A stretch of DNA of 55,538 nucleotides from Massilia brevitalea. Its GTDB lineage: Bacteria > Pseudomonadota > Gammaproteobacteria > Burkholderiales > Burkholderiaceae_D. Location: NCBI RefSeq assembly GCF_030711405.1, contig NZ_JAULSI010000039.1, forward strand, positions 1 through 55,538, read 5' to 3'. Of this stretch, positions 1 through 8,905 are shown one piece after another (the stretch's first letter is position 1; each line of letters begins with the position of its first letter). The position numbers were made by a program, and so were the translations under genes. The notes below the pieces were generated by a model. It saw only the letters and a list, made by a program, of their open reading frames with translations. It had not been told where the DNA came from and ran no database searches.

Positions 1-394
1 TCAATCTTCTTCTTGCAAAACGGGTGGAGTCCATAGATACGGTCAGCGCTAGCGGCGAGTTCACACGAAATCCAAAACCCACGGCAGCGTTGGTGGCGAG
101 TTCATACGAAATCCAACCCACGGCAGCGTTGGTGACGAGTTCATACGAAATCCAAACCCACGGCAGCGTTGGCGGCGGGTTCGTGCGAACCCAGACCATG
201 GAATCATCTGTGACAAGTTCGTAGGAACCCACGGCGCCGTTCCCCTCGGCGAGCCCGGCTAACCGTGCGCCGGTTATCCAAAAGATAATACTAAGATGAT
301 CACGACGGGATGCCCCTGCGCTCCCGATGGCTGCCTGCCGCCCGGCGATCCGGCGCGGTCGCGGCCCTCGTCCATCATCCAGAAAGGATTCACC
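1..394. other. Gap upstream of the aldehyde oxidoreductase operon
   Basis: Apart from the tandem repeat there is no convincing gene. An AT-rich stretch at 280-295 (AAAGATAATACTAAG) is the only promoter-like sequence before the operon; I could not pair it with a good -35. The left edge is cut by the window. Confidence 0.5.
54..241. repeat. Intergenic tandem repeat, about 40-bp unit
   Basis: Three consecutive units (54-94, 95-133, 134-173; 41, 39 and 40 bp) share GGCGAGTTCATACGAAATCC followed by CCACGGCAGCGTTGG. A fourth, degenerate copy (174-241) drifts away. The core GAGTTCATACGAAA recurs in inverted form near 4340 between two palindromic elements, so this array belongs with the dispersed intergenic repeats of the window. 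The short reading frame running through it is repeat-derived and is not called as a gene. Confidence 0.85.
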
Positions 395-919
395 ATGCCA
401 GCTCCCGAGCGCCATCCGCTCACCCTGCGCATCAACGGCCGCGATCACCAGCTGGAACTGGAAGCCTGGGTCACGCTGCTCGACGTGCTGCGCGAGCGCC
501 TCCAACTCACCGGTACCAAGAAGGGCTGCGACCATGGCCAGTGCGGCGCCTGCACCGTGCTGGTCGACGGCCGCCGCATCAATTCCTGCATGACGCTGGC
601 CGTAATGCAGAACGGCCGCGAGATCACCACCATCGAAGGCCTGGCCGAAGACGGCAAGCTGCATCCGGTGCAGCAGGCCTTCGTCGACAACGACGCTTTC
701 CAGTGCGGCTACTGTACGCCGGGGCAGATCTGTTCGGCGATCGGCCTGATCAAGGAGGGCCAGGCCAAGACCGCCGCCGACGTGCGCGAACTCATGAGCG
801 GCAACGTCTGCCGCTGCGGCGCCTATCCACAGATCCGCATGGCGGTCTGCAAGGCCGCCGGCATCGAAGACCACGACAACGCCGTGCACCCAGTGGTGCC
901 GGGGACGGTGCCGGCATGA
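395..919 (+). CDS. Aldehyde oxidoreductase / xanthine dehydrogenase family, [2Fe-2S] subunit (PaoA-like)
   Basis: Small electron-transfer subunit (174 aa) of a three-subunit molybdenum hydroxylase; it carries electrons from the Mo cofactor to FAD. Cys45, Cys50, Cys53 and Cys65 form the plant-ferredoxin-type cluster. The second cluster is bound by Cys104, Cys107, Cys139 and Cys141 (motifs CGYCTPGQIC and CRCGAY). The ATG at 395 has AGAAAGGA just upstream; an in-frame ATG at 296 would add 33 unlikely residues. E. coli PaoA, the closest family I recognise by motif, is exported by a twin-arginine signal. None is visible here, so a cytoplasmic enzyme is inferred. The stop overlaps the next start (ATGA). 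Confidence 0.9.
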   Translation: MPAPERHPLTLRINGRDHQLELEAWVTLLDVLRERLQLTGTKKGCDHGQCGACTVLVDGRRINSCMTLAVMQNGREITTIEGLAEDGKLHPVQQAFVDNDAFQCGYCTPGQICSAIGLIKEGQAKTAADVRELMSGNVCRCGAYPQIRMAVCKAAGIEDHDNAVHPVVPGTVPA

Positions 920-1947
920 ACCCGTTCACCTTTACCCAGGCGGACAACGCCAGGAACGCCATCGAGCAGGTGGCCGGTAACGCCAGCTTTGCCGGCGAAG
1001 CCGTGCGCTTCATCGCCGGCGGCACCAATCTGCTCGACCTGATGAAAGAGGGCGTCATGCTCTCCGGGCGCCTGGTCGACATCAACCGCCTGCCGCTGGA
1101 CCAGATCGAGGAAAAGGATGGCGGCCTGCTGCTCGGCGCCACCGCGCGCAATGCCGACACGGCCTACCACCCGCTGGTGCGCGAACGCTACCCGCTGCTC
1201 ACGGCGGCGATCCTGGCCGGCGCCTCGCCCCAGCTGCGCAACATGGCCAGCAACGGCGGCAACCTGCTGCAGCGTACCCGCTGCTACTACTTCTACGATG
1301 TCGGCACGCCCTGCAACAAGCGCGAGCCGAACACCGGCTGCTCGGCGCGCGAAGGCATCAACCGCCAGCACGCCATCCTCGGCACCAGCGAGCACTGCAT
1401 CGCCACCCACCCGTCCGACATGTGCGTGGCCCTGGCCGCGCTGGAAGCGACGGTGCACGTGGAGTCGGCACGCGGCAAGCGCGACATCCCGTTCGCCGAA
1501 TTCCATCGCCTGCCGGGCGAAGCGCCGCAGTACGACACCGTGCTCGAAGCGGACGAACTGATCACCGCGATCACGCTGCCCGACGCCAGCCGCTACGCCG
1601 CCCACTCGGCCTACCTCAAATTGCGCGAGCGCCTGTCGTATGCGTTCGCGCTGGTGTCGGTGGCCGCGGCGCTCGACATCGGCCCGGATGGCGCCATCCG
1701 GAGCGCACGCATTGCTCTCGGCGGCGTCGCGCACAAGCCGTGGCGCCGGCCGGAAGCGGAGCAGCTCCTGGAGGGCAAGCAGCCCGACCCGGCGCTGTTC
1801 GGGCAAGTGGCCGACAAGCTGCTCGAAGGGGCGGTGGGCCACGGCCACAACGACTTCAAGATTCGTTTGGCGCGCAACGCCATCGTGCGCGCGCTGAAAA
1901 CGGCGGTGGAAGGCACCGTCACCAATACCGGAGAGCGCAATGACTGA
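916..1947 (+). CDS. Aldehyde oxidoreductase family, FAD-binding subunit (PaoB-like)
   Basis: Medium subunit (343 aa) of the molybdenum hydroxylase, expected to bind FAD and pass electrons to the final acceptor. The FAD motif AGGTNLLDLMK lies near the N-terminus. A cysteine-containing insert (RTRCYYFYD, GTPCNK, NTGCSA, SEHCIA) resembles the extra [4Fe-4S]-binding segment of PaoB/YagS-type subunits. The ATG at 916 overlaps the upstream stop by 4 bases. The end overlaps the next gene by 8 bases, which indicates a translationally coupled operon. Substrate cannot be read from sequence; aromatic or other aldehydes are typical for the family. Confidence 0.9.
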   Translation: MNPFTFTQADNARNAIEQVAGNASFAGEAVRFIAGGTNLLDLMKEGVMLSGRLVDINRLPLDQIEEKDGGLLLGATARNADTAYHPLVRERYPLLTAAILAGASPQLRNMASNGGNLLQRTRCYYFYDVGTPCNKREPNTGCSAREGINRQHAILGTSEHCIATHPSDMCVALAALEATVHVESARGKRDIPFAEFHRLPGEAPQYDTVLEADELITAITLPDASRYAAHSAYLKLRERLSYAFALVSVAAALDIGPDGAIRSARIALGGVAHKPWRRPEAEQLLEGKQPDPALFGQVADKLLEGAVGHGHNDFKIRLARNAIVRALKTAVEGTVTNTGERND

Positions 1948-4228
1948 TCTGATCCAGGATTTACGCGCACCCGTCGCCGAACCGGGCACCGGCCAGGTAC
2001 GCACCGGCACCGCCGTCTCGCGCGTCGACGGCCGCGCCAAGGTGACCGGCGACGCCAGGTACGCCGCCGAATACTTCGCACCCGACATGCTGTACGGCGT
2101 GGTCGTGAGCAGCACCGTGGCCAAGGGCCGCATCGTCGCCATCGACGCCACCGAAGCGCTGGCACTGGAGGGCGTGGTCGAAGTGATGAGCCACCAGAAC
2201 CGCCCGAAAGTACGCTCCTTCGACATCAGCTACAAGGACATGACGGCGCCGGCCGGCTCGCCCTTCCGTCCCTTCTACGACGACGGGGTGATCTACAGTG
2301 GCCAGCCGGTAGCGCTGGTGCTGGCCGAGACCTTCGAGGCCGCACGGCGCGGCGCAGCCCTGGTACGCATCCACTACCATGAGGAAGCGCACGACACGCG
2401 CCTGACCGCGAACCTGGATAAAGCCTACAAACCGCGTCCGCTGAAGGCCGGCTACGAGCCGCCGCCGCCGGAAAAGGGTGATGCCGAAAAGGCCTGGCAG
2501 GCCGCGCCGGTACGCATCGAATCCGAGTTCCACCACGGCGTCGAGCACCACAATCCGCTGGAGCTGTTCGCCTCGACCGTGATCCGCGGCGAAGACGGCC
2601 ACCTCACCATCTACGACAAGACGCAAAGCTCGCAGAACAGCCGCTGGTACGTGTCACACGTGTTCGGCCTGTCGAAGAACAAGGTCACGGTGCGCAACCC
2701 GTACGTGGGCGGCGCTTTCGGTTCCGGCCTGCGCCCGCAATACCAGTTGACGCTGGCGGTGATGGCCTCGCTGAAGATGAAACGCTCGGTACGCGTGATG
2801 CTGACGCGCCAGCAGATGTTCAGCTTCGGCCACCGCCCGGAGACCGTGCAGTACGTGAAGCTGGCCGCCGAGCAGGACGGCACGCTGACTTCGATCATGC
2901 ACGACGCGATTGCCGAGACCTCGCAGATCGAGGACTACGTCGAGGTCGTGGTCAACTGGTCGGGGCTGCTCTACGCCTGCGACAACATCAAACTGGGCTA
3001 CAAGCTGGTGAGCGTCGACCAGTACACGCCGATCGACATGCGCGCGCCCGGCGCGGCGCACGGCATGCACGCGCTCGAAGTGGCGATGGACGAACTGGCC
3101 TACAAACTCAAGATGGACCCGCTGGCGCTGCGTTTGAAGAACTACGCCGAGCGCGCCCCGGTGGAAGACAAGCCGTTCTCGAGCAAGGAACTGCGCGCCT
3201 GCTATCAACAAGGCGCCGAGAAATTCGGCTGGGACAAGCGGCCGCTCGAACCGCGCTCGATGCGCGAGGGTTCGGAACTGGTTGGCTGGGGCATGGCGAC
3301 CGGCGTCTGGGATGCGATGCAGATGTTCGCCCGCGCCAGCGCCGTGATGCATGCCGACGGGCGCCTGGTGGTCTCCAGCGCCGCCACCGACATCGGCACC
3401 GGCACCTATACCGTGATGGCGACGATTGCGGCGGAAGCCATGGGCCTGCCGCTGGAGCGCGTGACCTTCCAGCTGGGCGATTCGACCCTGCCGGTGGCGC
3501 CGATCGAGGGCGGTTCCTCGCACGTGGCGACCGTCGGTTCGGCGGTGGCGGGCGTCTGCGACAAGCTGCGCAAGACGCTGCTGCGCTATGCGCAATCGGC
3601 AGCCGATTCGCCATTCCGCGACAAGCGCTTGAAGGATGTGGAATTCGTCGACGGCGCGCTGCGTTTGAAAAAGGATCCGCGCACCTGGATCTCGCTCGGC
3701 GCCATCGTCGCCGCCACCGGACGCGCGCAACTGGAAGAAAAGTACCTGATGCTGCCGAACATGCTCAAGCAGCGCAAGTTCCGCCGCCTGGTGCACTCGG
3801 CGGTGTTCGTCGAGGCGCGCGTGGACGAGGAGCTCGGCATCGTGCGCATCACGCGCGTGGTCAGCGCGATTGCGGCGGGGCGCATCATGAACACCAAGAC
3901 GGCGAGCAGCCAGATCGTCGGCGGCGTGGTCTGGGGCATCAGCCAGGCACTGCACGAGGAAAGCCACACCGACCACCGCTTCGGGCGTTTCATGAACCAC
4001 AACCTGTCGGAGTACCACGTGGCGGTGAACGCGGATATCCACGATATCGATGTGATCTTCGTGGAAGAAGACGACCGCATCGTCAGCCGGCTGGGGGCCA
4101 AGGGCGTGGGCGAGATCGGGCTGGTGAGCGTGTCGGCGGCGGTCAGCAATGCGATTTTCCATGCGACGGGCAAGCGGATTCGCAGTACGCCGATTACGCC
4201 GGACAAGGTGTTGATGGGCGGGCCGTGA
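1940..4228 (+). CDS. Aldehyde oxidoreductase family, molybdopterin-binding subunit (PaoC-like)
   Basis: Large catalytic subunit (762 aa) carrying the molybdopterin cofactor. The N-terminal domain (RVDGRAKVTGDARYAAEY) and the cofactor-binding segments are intact: GGAFGSGLRPQ in the middle, DIGTGTYTV and GGSSHVATVGSA further on, and the C-terminal KGVGEIGLV with the expected catalytic Glu. The gene starts inside the end of the FAD subunit. No xdhC/paoD-type maturation gene follows within the window, so cofactor insertion must use a chaperone encoded elsewhere, or none. Family assignment is firm; the substrate is unknown. Confidence 0.92.
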   Translation: MTDLIQDLRAPVAEPGTGQVRTGTAVSRVDGRAKVTGDARYAAEYFAPDMLYGVVVSSTVAKGRIVAIDATEALALEGVVEVMSHQNRPKVRSFDISYKDMTAPAGSPFRPFYDDGVIYSGQPVALVLAETFEAARRGAALVRIHYHEEAHDTRLTANLDKAYKPRPLKAGYEPPPPEKGDAEKAWQAAPVRIESEFHHGVEHHNPLELFASTVIRGEDGHLTIYDKTQSSQNSRWYVSHVFGLSKNKVTVRNPYVGGAFGSGLRPQYQLTLAVMASLKMKRSVRVMLTRQQMFSFGHRPETVQYVKLAAEQDGTLTSIMHDAIAETSQIEDYVEVVVNWSGLLYACDNIKLGYKLVSVDQYTPIDMRAPGAAHGMHALEVAMDELAYKLKMDPLALRLKNYAERAPVEDKPFSSKELRACYQQGAEKFGWDKRPLEPRSMREGSELVGWGMATGVWDAMQMFARASAVMHADGRLVVSSAATDIGTGTYTVMATIAAEAMGLPLERVTFQLGDSTLPVAPIEGGSSHVATVGSAVAGVCDKLRKTLLRYAQSAADSPFRDKRLKDVEFVDGALRLKKDPRTWISLGAIVAATGRAQLEEKYLMLPNMLKQRKFRRLVHSAVFVEARVDEELGIVRITRVVSAIAAGRIMNTKTASSQIVGGVVWGISQALHEESHTDHRFGRFMNHNLSEYHVAVNADIHDIDVIFVEEDDRIVSRLGAKGVGEIGLVSVSAAVSNAIFHATGKRIRSTPITPDKVLMGGP

Positions 4229-4290
4229 ACTAACGGCGGTGTGCCGAGGGTAATGGGGCTGTTGCCTGACCCGCCCGTGGTTGTTTGAAT

Positions 4291-4396
4291 CCGCGTGGGC
4301 ACAAGTGCCCACCCTACGGGACACGCTACGTATCCGGGTTTCGTATGAACTCGCTGTTAGCGGTGTCCGTACGGTGGGCACCCCGTGCCCACGCGG
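4291..4396. repeat. Inverted pair of GTGGGCAC palindromic elements
   Basis: Two copies of the dispersed palindrome face each other: 4291-4320 (CCGCGTGGGCAC...GTGCCCACCCTACGG) and 4369-4396 (GTACGGTGGGCAC...GTGCCCACGCGG). The spacer contains TTTCGTATGAACTCGC, the reverse complement of the core of the tandem repeat at 54-173. The rest of the gap 4229-4467 shows no gene. Confidence 0.8.
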
Positions 4397-4467
4397 ATCA
4401 CGCACACCACGAACACGACACGCAACAGCGCCACGTTCCTTAAAAAACACGAAACGAAAACAACACC

Positions 4468-5217
4468 ATGTCATCCACACCCAATCCCAAAACCGCCATC
4501 ATCACCGGCGCCTCACGCGGCATCGGCCGCGCCATCGCCCTGCGCCTGGCCCGCGACGGCATCGCCATCGCCGTCAACTACGCCAGCCGCTCGCAAGACG
4601 CCGACGCCGTGGTCGCCGAGATCACGGCAACCGGCGGCCGCGCCATCGCCCTCCAGGCCGATGTCTCCCAGGCCGCCGACTGCACCCGCCTGTTCGAGCA
4701 GGCCGAAGCCGCACTCGGCCCCATCGACATCGTCATCAACAACGCCGGCGTAATCCAGCCCGGCACCACGATGCTGGCCGATACCGATGACGCGCTCTAT
4801 GAACGCATCTTCGCCATCAACACGCGCGGCACCTTCCACATGCTGCGCCTGGCCGCCACGCGCCTGCGCCAGGGCGGCCGCATCGTCAACTTCTCGACCA
4901 GCGCCATCGGTCTCGCCATGCCGGGCTACGCCGTGTACGCAGGCGCGAAAGCGGCCATCGAAACCTTCACGAATATCTTTGCCAAGGAAATGCGCGGCAG
5001 GGCCATCTCGGTGATGTGCGTGGCGCCGGGGCCGACTGCCACCGATCTGTTCCTGGACGGGAAACCGGCCGAACTCGTCGAGCGCCTGGCGAAAGCCGCA
5101 CCGCTGGAACGCCTCGGCACGCCGGAAGACATCGCGAATACGGTGGCTTTTTTGGTGGGCCCGGAAGGCGAATGGGTGAATGGACAAACCTTGCGTGTAA
5201 ACGGCGGCATTGTGTAA
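4468..5217 (+). CDS. SDR family NAD(P)-dependent oxidoreductase
   Basis: Classical short-chain dehydrogenase/reductase (249 aa, the usual length). The nucleotide-binding TGASRGIG is at residues 13-20 and NNAG at 91-94. The catalytic Ser is in the 143-145 region, with Tyr157 and Lys161 in the YxxxK motif. The C-terminal NGQTLRVNGG is typical of the FabG-like group. Arg17 and the first acidic or basic positions suggest NADPH preference, but this is inference. It stands alone after a repeat-filled gap, so a role with the upstream aldehyde oxidoreductase is possible but not shown. Confidence 0.9.
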   Translation: MSSTPNPKTAIITGASRGIGRAIALRLARDGIAIAVNYASRSQDADAVVAEITATGGRAIALQADVSQAADCTRLFEQAEAALGPIDIVINNAGVIQPGTTMLADTDDALYERIFAINTRGTFHMLRLAATRLRQGGRIVNFSTSAIGLAMPGYAVYAGAKAAIETFTNIFAKEMRGRAISVMCVAPGPTATDLFLDGKPAELVERLAKAAPLERLGTPEDIANTVAFLVGPEGEWVNGQTLRVNGGIV

Positions 5218-5380
5218 AACTGTCGAGTTATCCCCACCCGAATTCGCGCGCCGTACTCATTCAGCAATTATCATCCATTCTGATATCTCTATGCGGCATG
5301 GTTAACTGTTGGTTTCTGAAAATCCAGAGGCGCAAAAAATGCTGCGGGATTTGCCGGTTTGAGTGATTTGCGGGGGAGTA

Positions 5381-6466
5381 TCAGCCATTTAGCAGATCGT
5401 AATGCACGTCCCTGCGGTCCTGCACCTGCGGCCCCTCGACCAGATACGCATCCCAGCCCAGGCGGCCGGGATGACCACGTTCCGAGATCGTCACCGGCCG
5501 CACATCGGCCGCACGCAGCACCAGTTCGACTTCGTATTCGAGCGCCAGCCCGGTGAACATGGTCAGCAGACTCTTCAAGGCGCGTGCCGCCAGCCCACCC
5601 GGCAGGAAAGCCATGAAGCCGGCATGGTCGAGCGGCCCGACAACCAGGCGCAGGCGCAGGTCGCGTTGCCAGACGCGGCCGCCGGCGATCGCATCCTTGC
5701 CGAGCACGCCGATCGCGCCGCCGAGCACGGTTTGCTGGGGTAGCGGCACCTCGTACCAGCGGCCGACGAATTGCTCGGCTTGCACCGGATGCCCGAAGTA
5801 CTCGCCGAGCACGCGCGCCAGCTGCACGGCCGAGCTCGGCCGATGCCGGATCGACGCCGCAAAGTAGCCGATCGACTCGTCGAGCACGGCGCCGTCCTGC
5901 TGGCGCGACAGGCGCTGGCGCAGCGCGTTGTTGCCCAGGCCTGCCAGGCTGAGCAGCAGCGGCAGGAAATGGTCCTGGCCATCGACCTGGTATTTCAGCG
6001 CCAGCCGGTACTTGCGCCAGGCTTCGTAGAACAGCGCCAGCGAACGGTTCGAAAAGGTGTCGAGGAAGGCACGCGCACCCTCGTCCTTTTCATTGAACAA
6101 GTGCTCGGCAATCCGTTCGGTATAGTGGACCGGCAGCACGCCGGTGCCGCCGAGCAAGCCCATGAAGGTGGGCGTGAGGCGCACGTATTTCAGCGTCGCG
6201 TCCTGCAGGGCCGCGCCGAGCGACGCTGCATCGCGTGCGATGTCGCGCGGTTCGGTGGCGATGGCCTCGATCTGGCTGGCCGGAAAGCGCAGCGAGGTCG
6301 AGTTCTGGAAGCGCAGGAAATTGGCGACCATGCCTTGCCGCGGCATGCCGTTGCGCTTGAGCCAGAGTTCCAGCACCCGCACCGCCTGGAAATACTCGAA
6401 GCGGTAGGGTTCGCGGAACAGTTTCTCGATTACAGCAGGCTCGAATCGCCGCTTCTTGGCAAGCAT
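5381..6466 (-). CDS. tssG: Type VI secretion system baseplate subunit TssG
   Basis: Baseplate wedge component (361 aa) that partners TssF, TssE and TssK. It opens with the family pattern FEPAVIEKLFREPYRFEYFQAVRVLE and contains FLRFQNSTSLRFPASQI and the conserved GLLGGTGVLPVHYTE. The start at 6466 is chosen because the family homology begins there and CAGGAG lies about 10 bases upstream; longer frames only read through the end of tssF. It overlaps tssF by 37 bases, so the two are translationally coupled. It is the last gene of the leftward operon. Confidence 0.93.
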   Translation of the reverse strand: MLAKKRRFEPAVIEKLFREPYRFEYFQAVRVLELWLKRNGMPRQGMVANFLRFQNSTSLRFPASQIEAIATEPRDIARDAASLGAALQDATLKYVRLTPTFMGLLGGTGVLPVHYTERIAEHLFNEKDEGARAFLDTFSNRSLALFYEAWRKYRLALKYQVDGQDHFLPLLLSLAGLGNNALRQRLSRQQDGAVLDESIGYFAASIRHRPSSAVQLARVLGEYFGHPVQAEQFVGRWYEVPLPQQTVLGGAIGVLGKDAIAGGRVWQRDLRLRLVVGPLDHAGFMAFLPGGLAARALKSLLTMFTGLALEYEVELVLRAADVRPVTISERGHPGRLGWDAYLVEGPQVQDRRDVHYDLLNG

Positions 6467-8262
6467 CTGAGCAGCTCCTGGCGGTTTTTGTTGGAAACCA
6501 CCACCAGCTGGGTGAAGCTGTTGGCATGCACATACAGAGAGAGGAAGCGTTCGACGATGTGGGTAAAAGCGTGGATGCCGCTGCCGACAAAGGCTTCTTC
6601 GTCGATGCTCAGGCGCACCTCCACGCCACGCACCAGGCAAGTAAACGGATTGCCGGACAGCCAGGCCGTGGCCGGCTGCTGCACGATGTCGGCAATGCCG
6701 GCGATCTGGCGCTGCGACGACGGCGAACGCGGCAAGTCGTACAGCGCCAGCATTTCGCGGAAGGCGTCGATGCCGCCGTCGGCCAGCGACAAATGGTTCA
6801 GCGACAGGTGCGAAATCAGGCGCCAGTGGGCGCCGCGCCCGCGTGAAAAGCGGTAAGAGGGCGTCGGTTTGCGCAGGAAGGCGATACCGCGCGTGTTGGT
6901 GCCTCCTTCGAAGAACAAGTCGCCGCCGGGCTGGCCGTAGCGGAGCAGCGAAGGCAGGTCGCGGTTGCTGCAGGTCAGTTCCAGGTTCAGCGTTTCGGTC
7001 TCGACCGCGGCCGGGTCGAAGTCGATGTCGACGATCGTGATCTGCGACTCGAAGCCGGGGCTTTTATCGGATAACTCCTCGTCGCGCCGCATGGCCCAGT
7101 AATGGCCGTGCTGCTCGGGCGTCTGCGCATGCTTCAGCGAATAAAACGGACGGAACTCGACGATCGCGTCGCCCTGCGGCGTCTCGCGCACCAGGTTCAC
7201 CGAATCGACTGAATACACCTCGAAGGCAAACGCGCGGCGCGCGTCGCCCAGCAGCGGATAACTGGCCGTGGCGTGGGTCAGGCGGATCGGCTCGCCGCAC
7301 TGGCGGAACAGGTTGATCACTGGCGTGCAGCCGAGCAGGACATTGTTTGTCGACAGCGTACCGAGCATGCGCGCGGTATTCGAGTCTGGGCGGATGCCCT
7401 GCAAACCCAGGTGCAGGGTCAGCGTCCTGCAGCCCTTGGGCAGCAGCGGCGCCAGCGCGGCGAGGTCGATGTCGAAGAAATTGAACTTTTCCGGGAAGCA
7501 GAAGTACTCGGTGAGCAGGCGGTACGCCACGTGCGAGCGCGCCGGAAAATCGATCAGGGCGTCTTCTTCGCCGAAGCCGGCGGGCTGGACAGGCATGGCC
7601 GGCAAGGATATCCAGCGCCCATTGTTGTCGACTTCGAGCCAGGCGGCAACGCCACGCATGAACAGCGCATCGCGCAGGGCCGCGCAGAACGAGGGCTCGC
7701 CGTCGATGAACACGCGCAAGGTGGGCAACACCAGCTGGCCGCTGCGGATCTGCTCGAAGGCGCCGGACAGGCCGAGGTGAACGCAGGCGCTGGCGCCGGC
7801 CGGCAGGCGCACCGCTTCCGGCGGGCTGATGATGGCGTCGAAGCGGGCGGTGCTGAACACGAGCGGCGCCACCGTCACCGGATACACCGTGCGGAAGGTG
7901 CAGGAGCCGCCGCGGACCTGGCGCGTGGTCAGCTGGGTGCCGCGCGGGACCGTGCCCATGCCCTGGGTCGCACTGGCGTCCATGTGAGCGATCGAGCAGG
8001 ACGGAAAGGGCCGCAGGTAGTGCGGATACAACACATCGAACAGGGCTTCGGTGAATTCCGGGTAATCGTCGTCGAGACGCTTGGCGATGCGGGCATTGAG
8101 CAGGGCGAACGATTCGATCATGCGCTCGGTGTGCGGGTCTTCGCACACTTCGCCGCTGATCAACAGGCGTCCGGCGATCTTCGGGTAGCGCTCGGCAAAT
8201 TCGCGCAAATTGCGGCGCAGGTAGCCCAGTTCGCTTTCGTAGTACGGCAGTAATTGTTCCAA
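6430..8262 (-). CDS. tssF: Type VI secretion system baseplate subunit TssF
   Basis: Largest wedge protein of the T6SS baseplate (610 aa, normal length). The N-terminus MEQLLPYYESELGYLRRNLREFAERYPKIA matches the family in its spacing of E, Y and R residues. It is followed by DDYPEFTEALFDVLYPHYLRPFPS and GTQLTTRQVRG. The C-terminal part carries the conserved SLNHLSLADGG. It sits one base after tssE and overlaps tssG, the usual tssE-F-G order. Confidence 0.95.
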   Translation of the reverse strand: MEQLLPYYESELGYLRRNLREFAERYPKIAGRLLISGEVCEDPHTERMIESFALLNARIAKRLDDDYPEFTEALFDVLYPHYLRPFPSCSIAHMDASATQGMGTVPRGTQLTTRQVRGGSCTFRTVYPVTVAPLVFSTARFDAIISPPEAVRLPAGASACVHLGLSGAFEQIRSGQLVLPTLRVFIDGEPSFCAALRDALFMRGVAAWLEVDNNGRWISLPAMPVQPAGFGEEDALIDFPARSHVAYRLLTEYFCFPEKFNFFDIDLAALAPLLPKGCRTLTLHLGLQGIRPDSNTARMLGTLSTNNVLLGCTPVINLFRQCGEPIRLTHATASYPLLGDARRAFAFEVYSVDSVNLVRETPQGDAIVEFRPFYSLKHAQTPEQHGHYWAMRRDEELSDKSPGFESQITIVDIDFDPAAVETETLNLELTCSNRDLPSLLRYGQPGGDLFFEGGTNTRGIAFLRKPTPSYRFSRGRGAHWRLISHLSLNHLSLADGGIDAFREMLALYDLPRSPSSQRQIAGIADIVQQPATAWLSGNPFTCLVRGVEVRLSIDEEAFVGSGIHAFTHIVERFLSLYVHANSFTQLVVVSNKNRQELLRCLPRSGDSSLL

Positions 8263-8263
8263 A

Positions 8264-8743
8264 TCAGGCTCCCGCAGGCGCAGTGCGGCCTGCCTTGCTG
8301 ATGCTGTAGCTCAGGGTGGATGGTTGCAGCACGGCGTCGAAGTTCACCGATTCCTGCGAGGTACTGATCACGAGCAGGGCGGTGATCGAAAAGTTGAGGC
8401 GATTGACCGTGTCTTCGCGCAGTTCCAGCGACGCCTTGACGTTTTTCAGGCGCGGTTCGTGGCGGGCGATGACGTTTTCGATGCAGGCGCAGATGTGGGC
8501 GCGGTCGGTCGGGCTCGACAGCGAGAGGTCGGCGAAGTCGATCAGGCCATAGCTGACCACCGACTTGGCGCATGCCGGATACGGTTCCAGCATCGCGTCG
8601 GGCAGTACCGAACGCGTGTTCAGCAGGGCTTCGAGATCGCGCGCCACCATGTCTTTCATGTCTTCGAGCAGCGCGCGCGGGGTGTTGCCACGCAGCGGCA
8701 CACCCAGCAGGCGGTCGAATAGTCCAGGCGTAAAACCTTTCAT
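8264..8743 (-). CDS. tssE: Type VI secretion system baseplate subunit TssE (gp25-like)
   Basis: 159-aa protein of the T4 gp25/GPW lysozyme-like family that nucleates the contractile sheath at the baseplate. It shows the N-terminal FDRLLG, the EDMKDMVARDLEALLNTR region (Arg of the family's RDLE...LNTR motif), the YGLIDF segment and the RLKNVKASLE element. It is the first gene of the leftward tssE-F-G operon and is divergent from tssK. In many clusters tssB, tssC and hcp precede tssE; they are absent here. Confidence 0.93.
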   Translation of the reverse strand: MKGFTPGLFDRLLGVPLRGNTPRALLEDMKDMVARDLEALLNTRSVLPDAMLEPYPACAKSVVSYGLIDFADLSLSSPTDRAHICACIENVIARHEPRLKNVKASLELREDTVNRLNFSITALLVISTSQESVNFDAVLQPSTLSYSISKAGRTAPAGA

Positions 8744-8905
8744 TGGCGTCCTTCATGCTGGTGGTCAATGCGGAGCAAACCGCATGTTGCCACGCCGTCC
8801 AGCGCCAACGTTTGAGCAACTTCACATGCGCAACTTTTGGTCTTGTTATTGTCCTTTGAGGAAAGTTCGGCCCACATCAACAAATACTTGAGGGATGCCA
8901 GAATC
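8744..8905. promoter_or_regulatory. Divergent tssE/tssK intergenic region with inverted repeat
   Basis: This 162-bp spacer must carry the start signals of both T6SS transcription units. It contains a perfect inverted repeat ATGCGG-N6-CCGCAT at 8768-8785, which could be an operator or a leader hairpin. I see no convincing sigma-54 -24/-12 pair. The functional role is inferred from position only. Confidence 0.4.

Noticed and set aside
54..173. Possible CRISPR array
   Set aside because: The 40-bp units are contiguous with no variable spacers between them and no cas genes occur nearby.
24..224. 66-codon frame at the left edge
   Set aside because: The peptide is simply the translation of the tandem DNA repeat.
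823..2226. Long minus-strand frames opposite the oxidoreductase subunits, and similar frames opposite putA, mnmG and atpA
   Set aside because: High GC content produces long antisense frames; they show Arg/Ala/His-rich composition without domains, while the opposite strand encodes intact conserved enzymes.
4281..4790. Overlapping frame entering the SDR gene
   Set aside because: Its start lies in the palindromic repeats and the remainder is an out-of-frame reading of the dehydrogenase.
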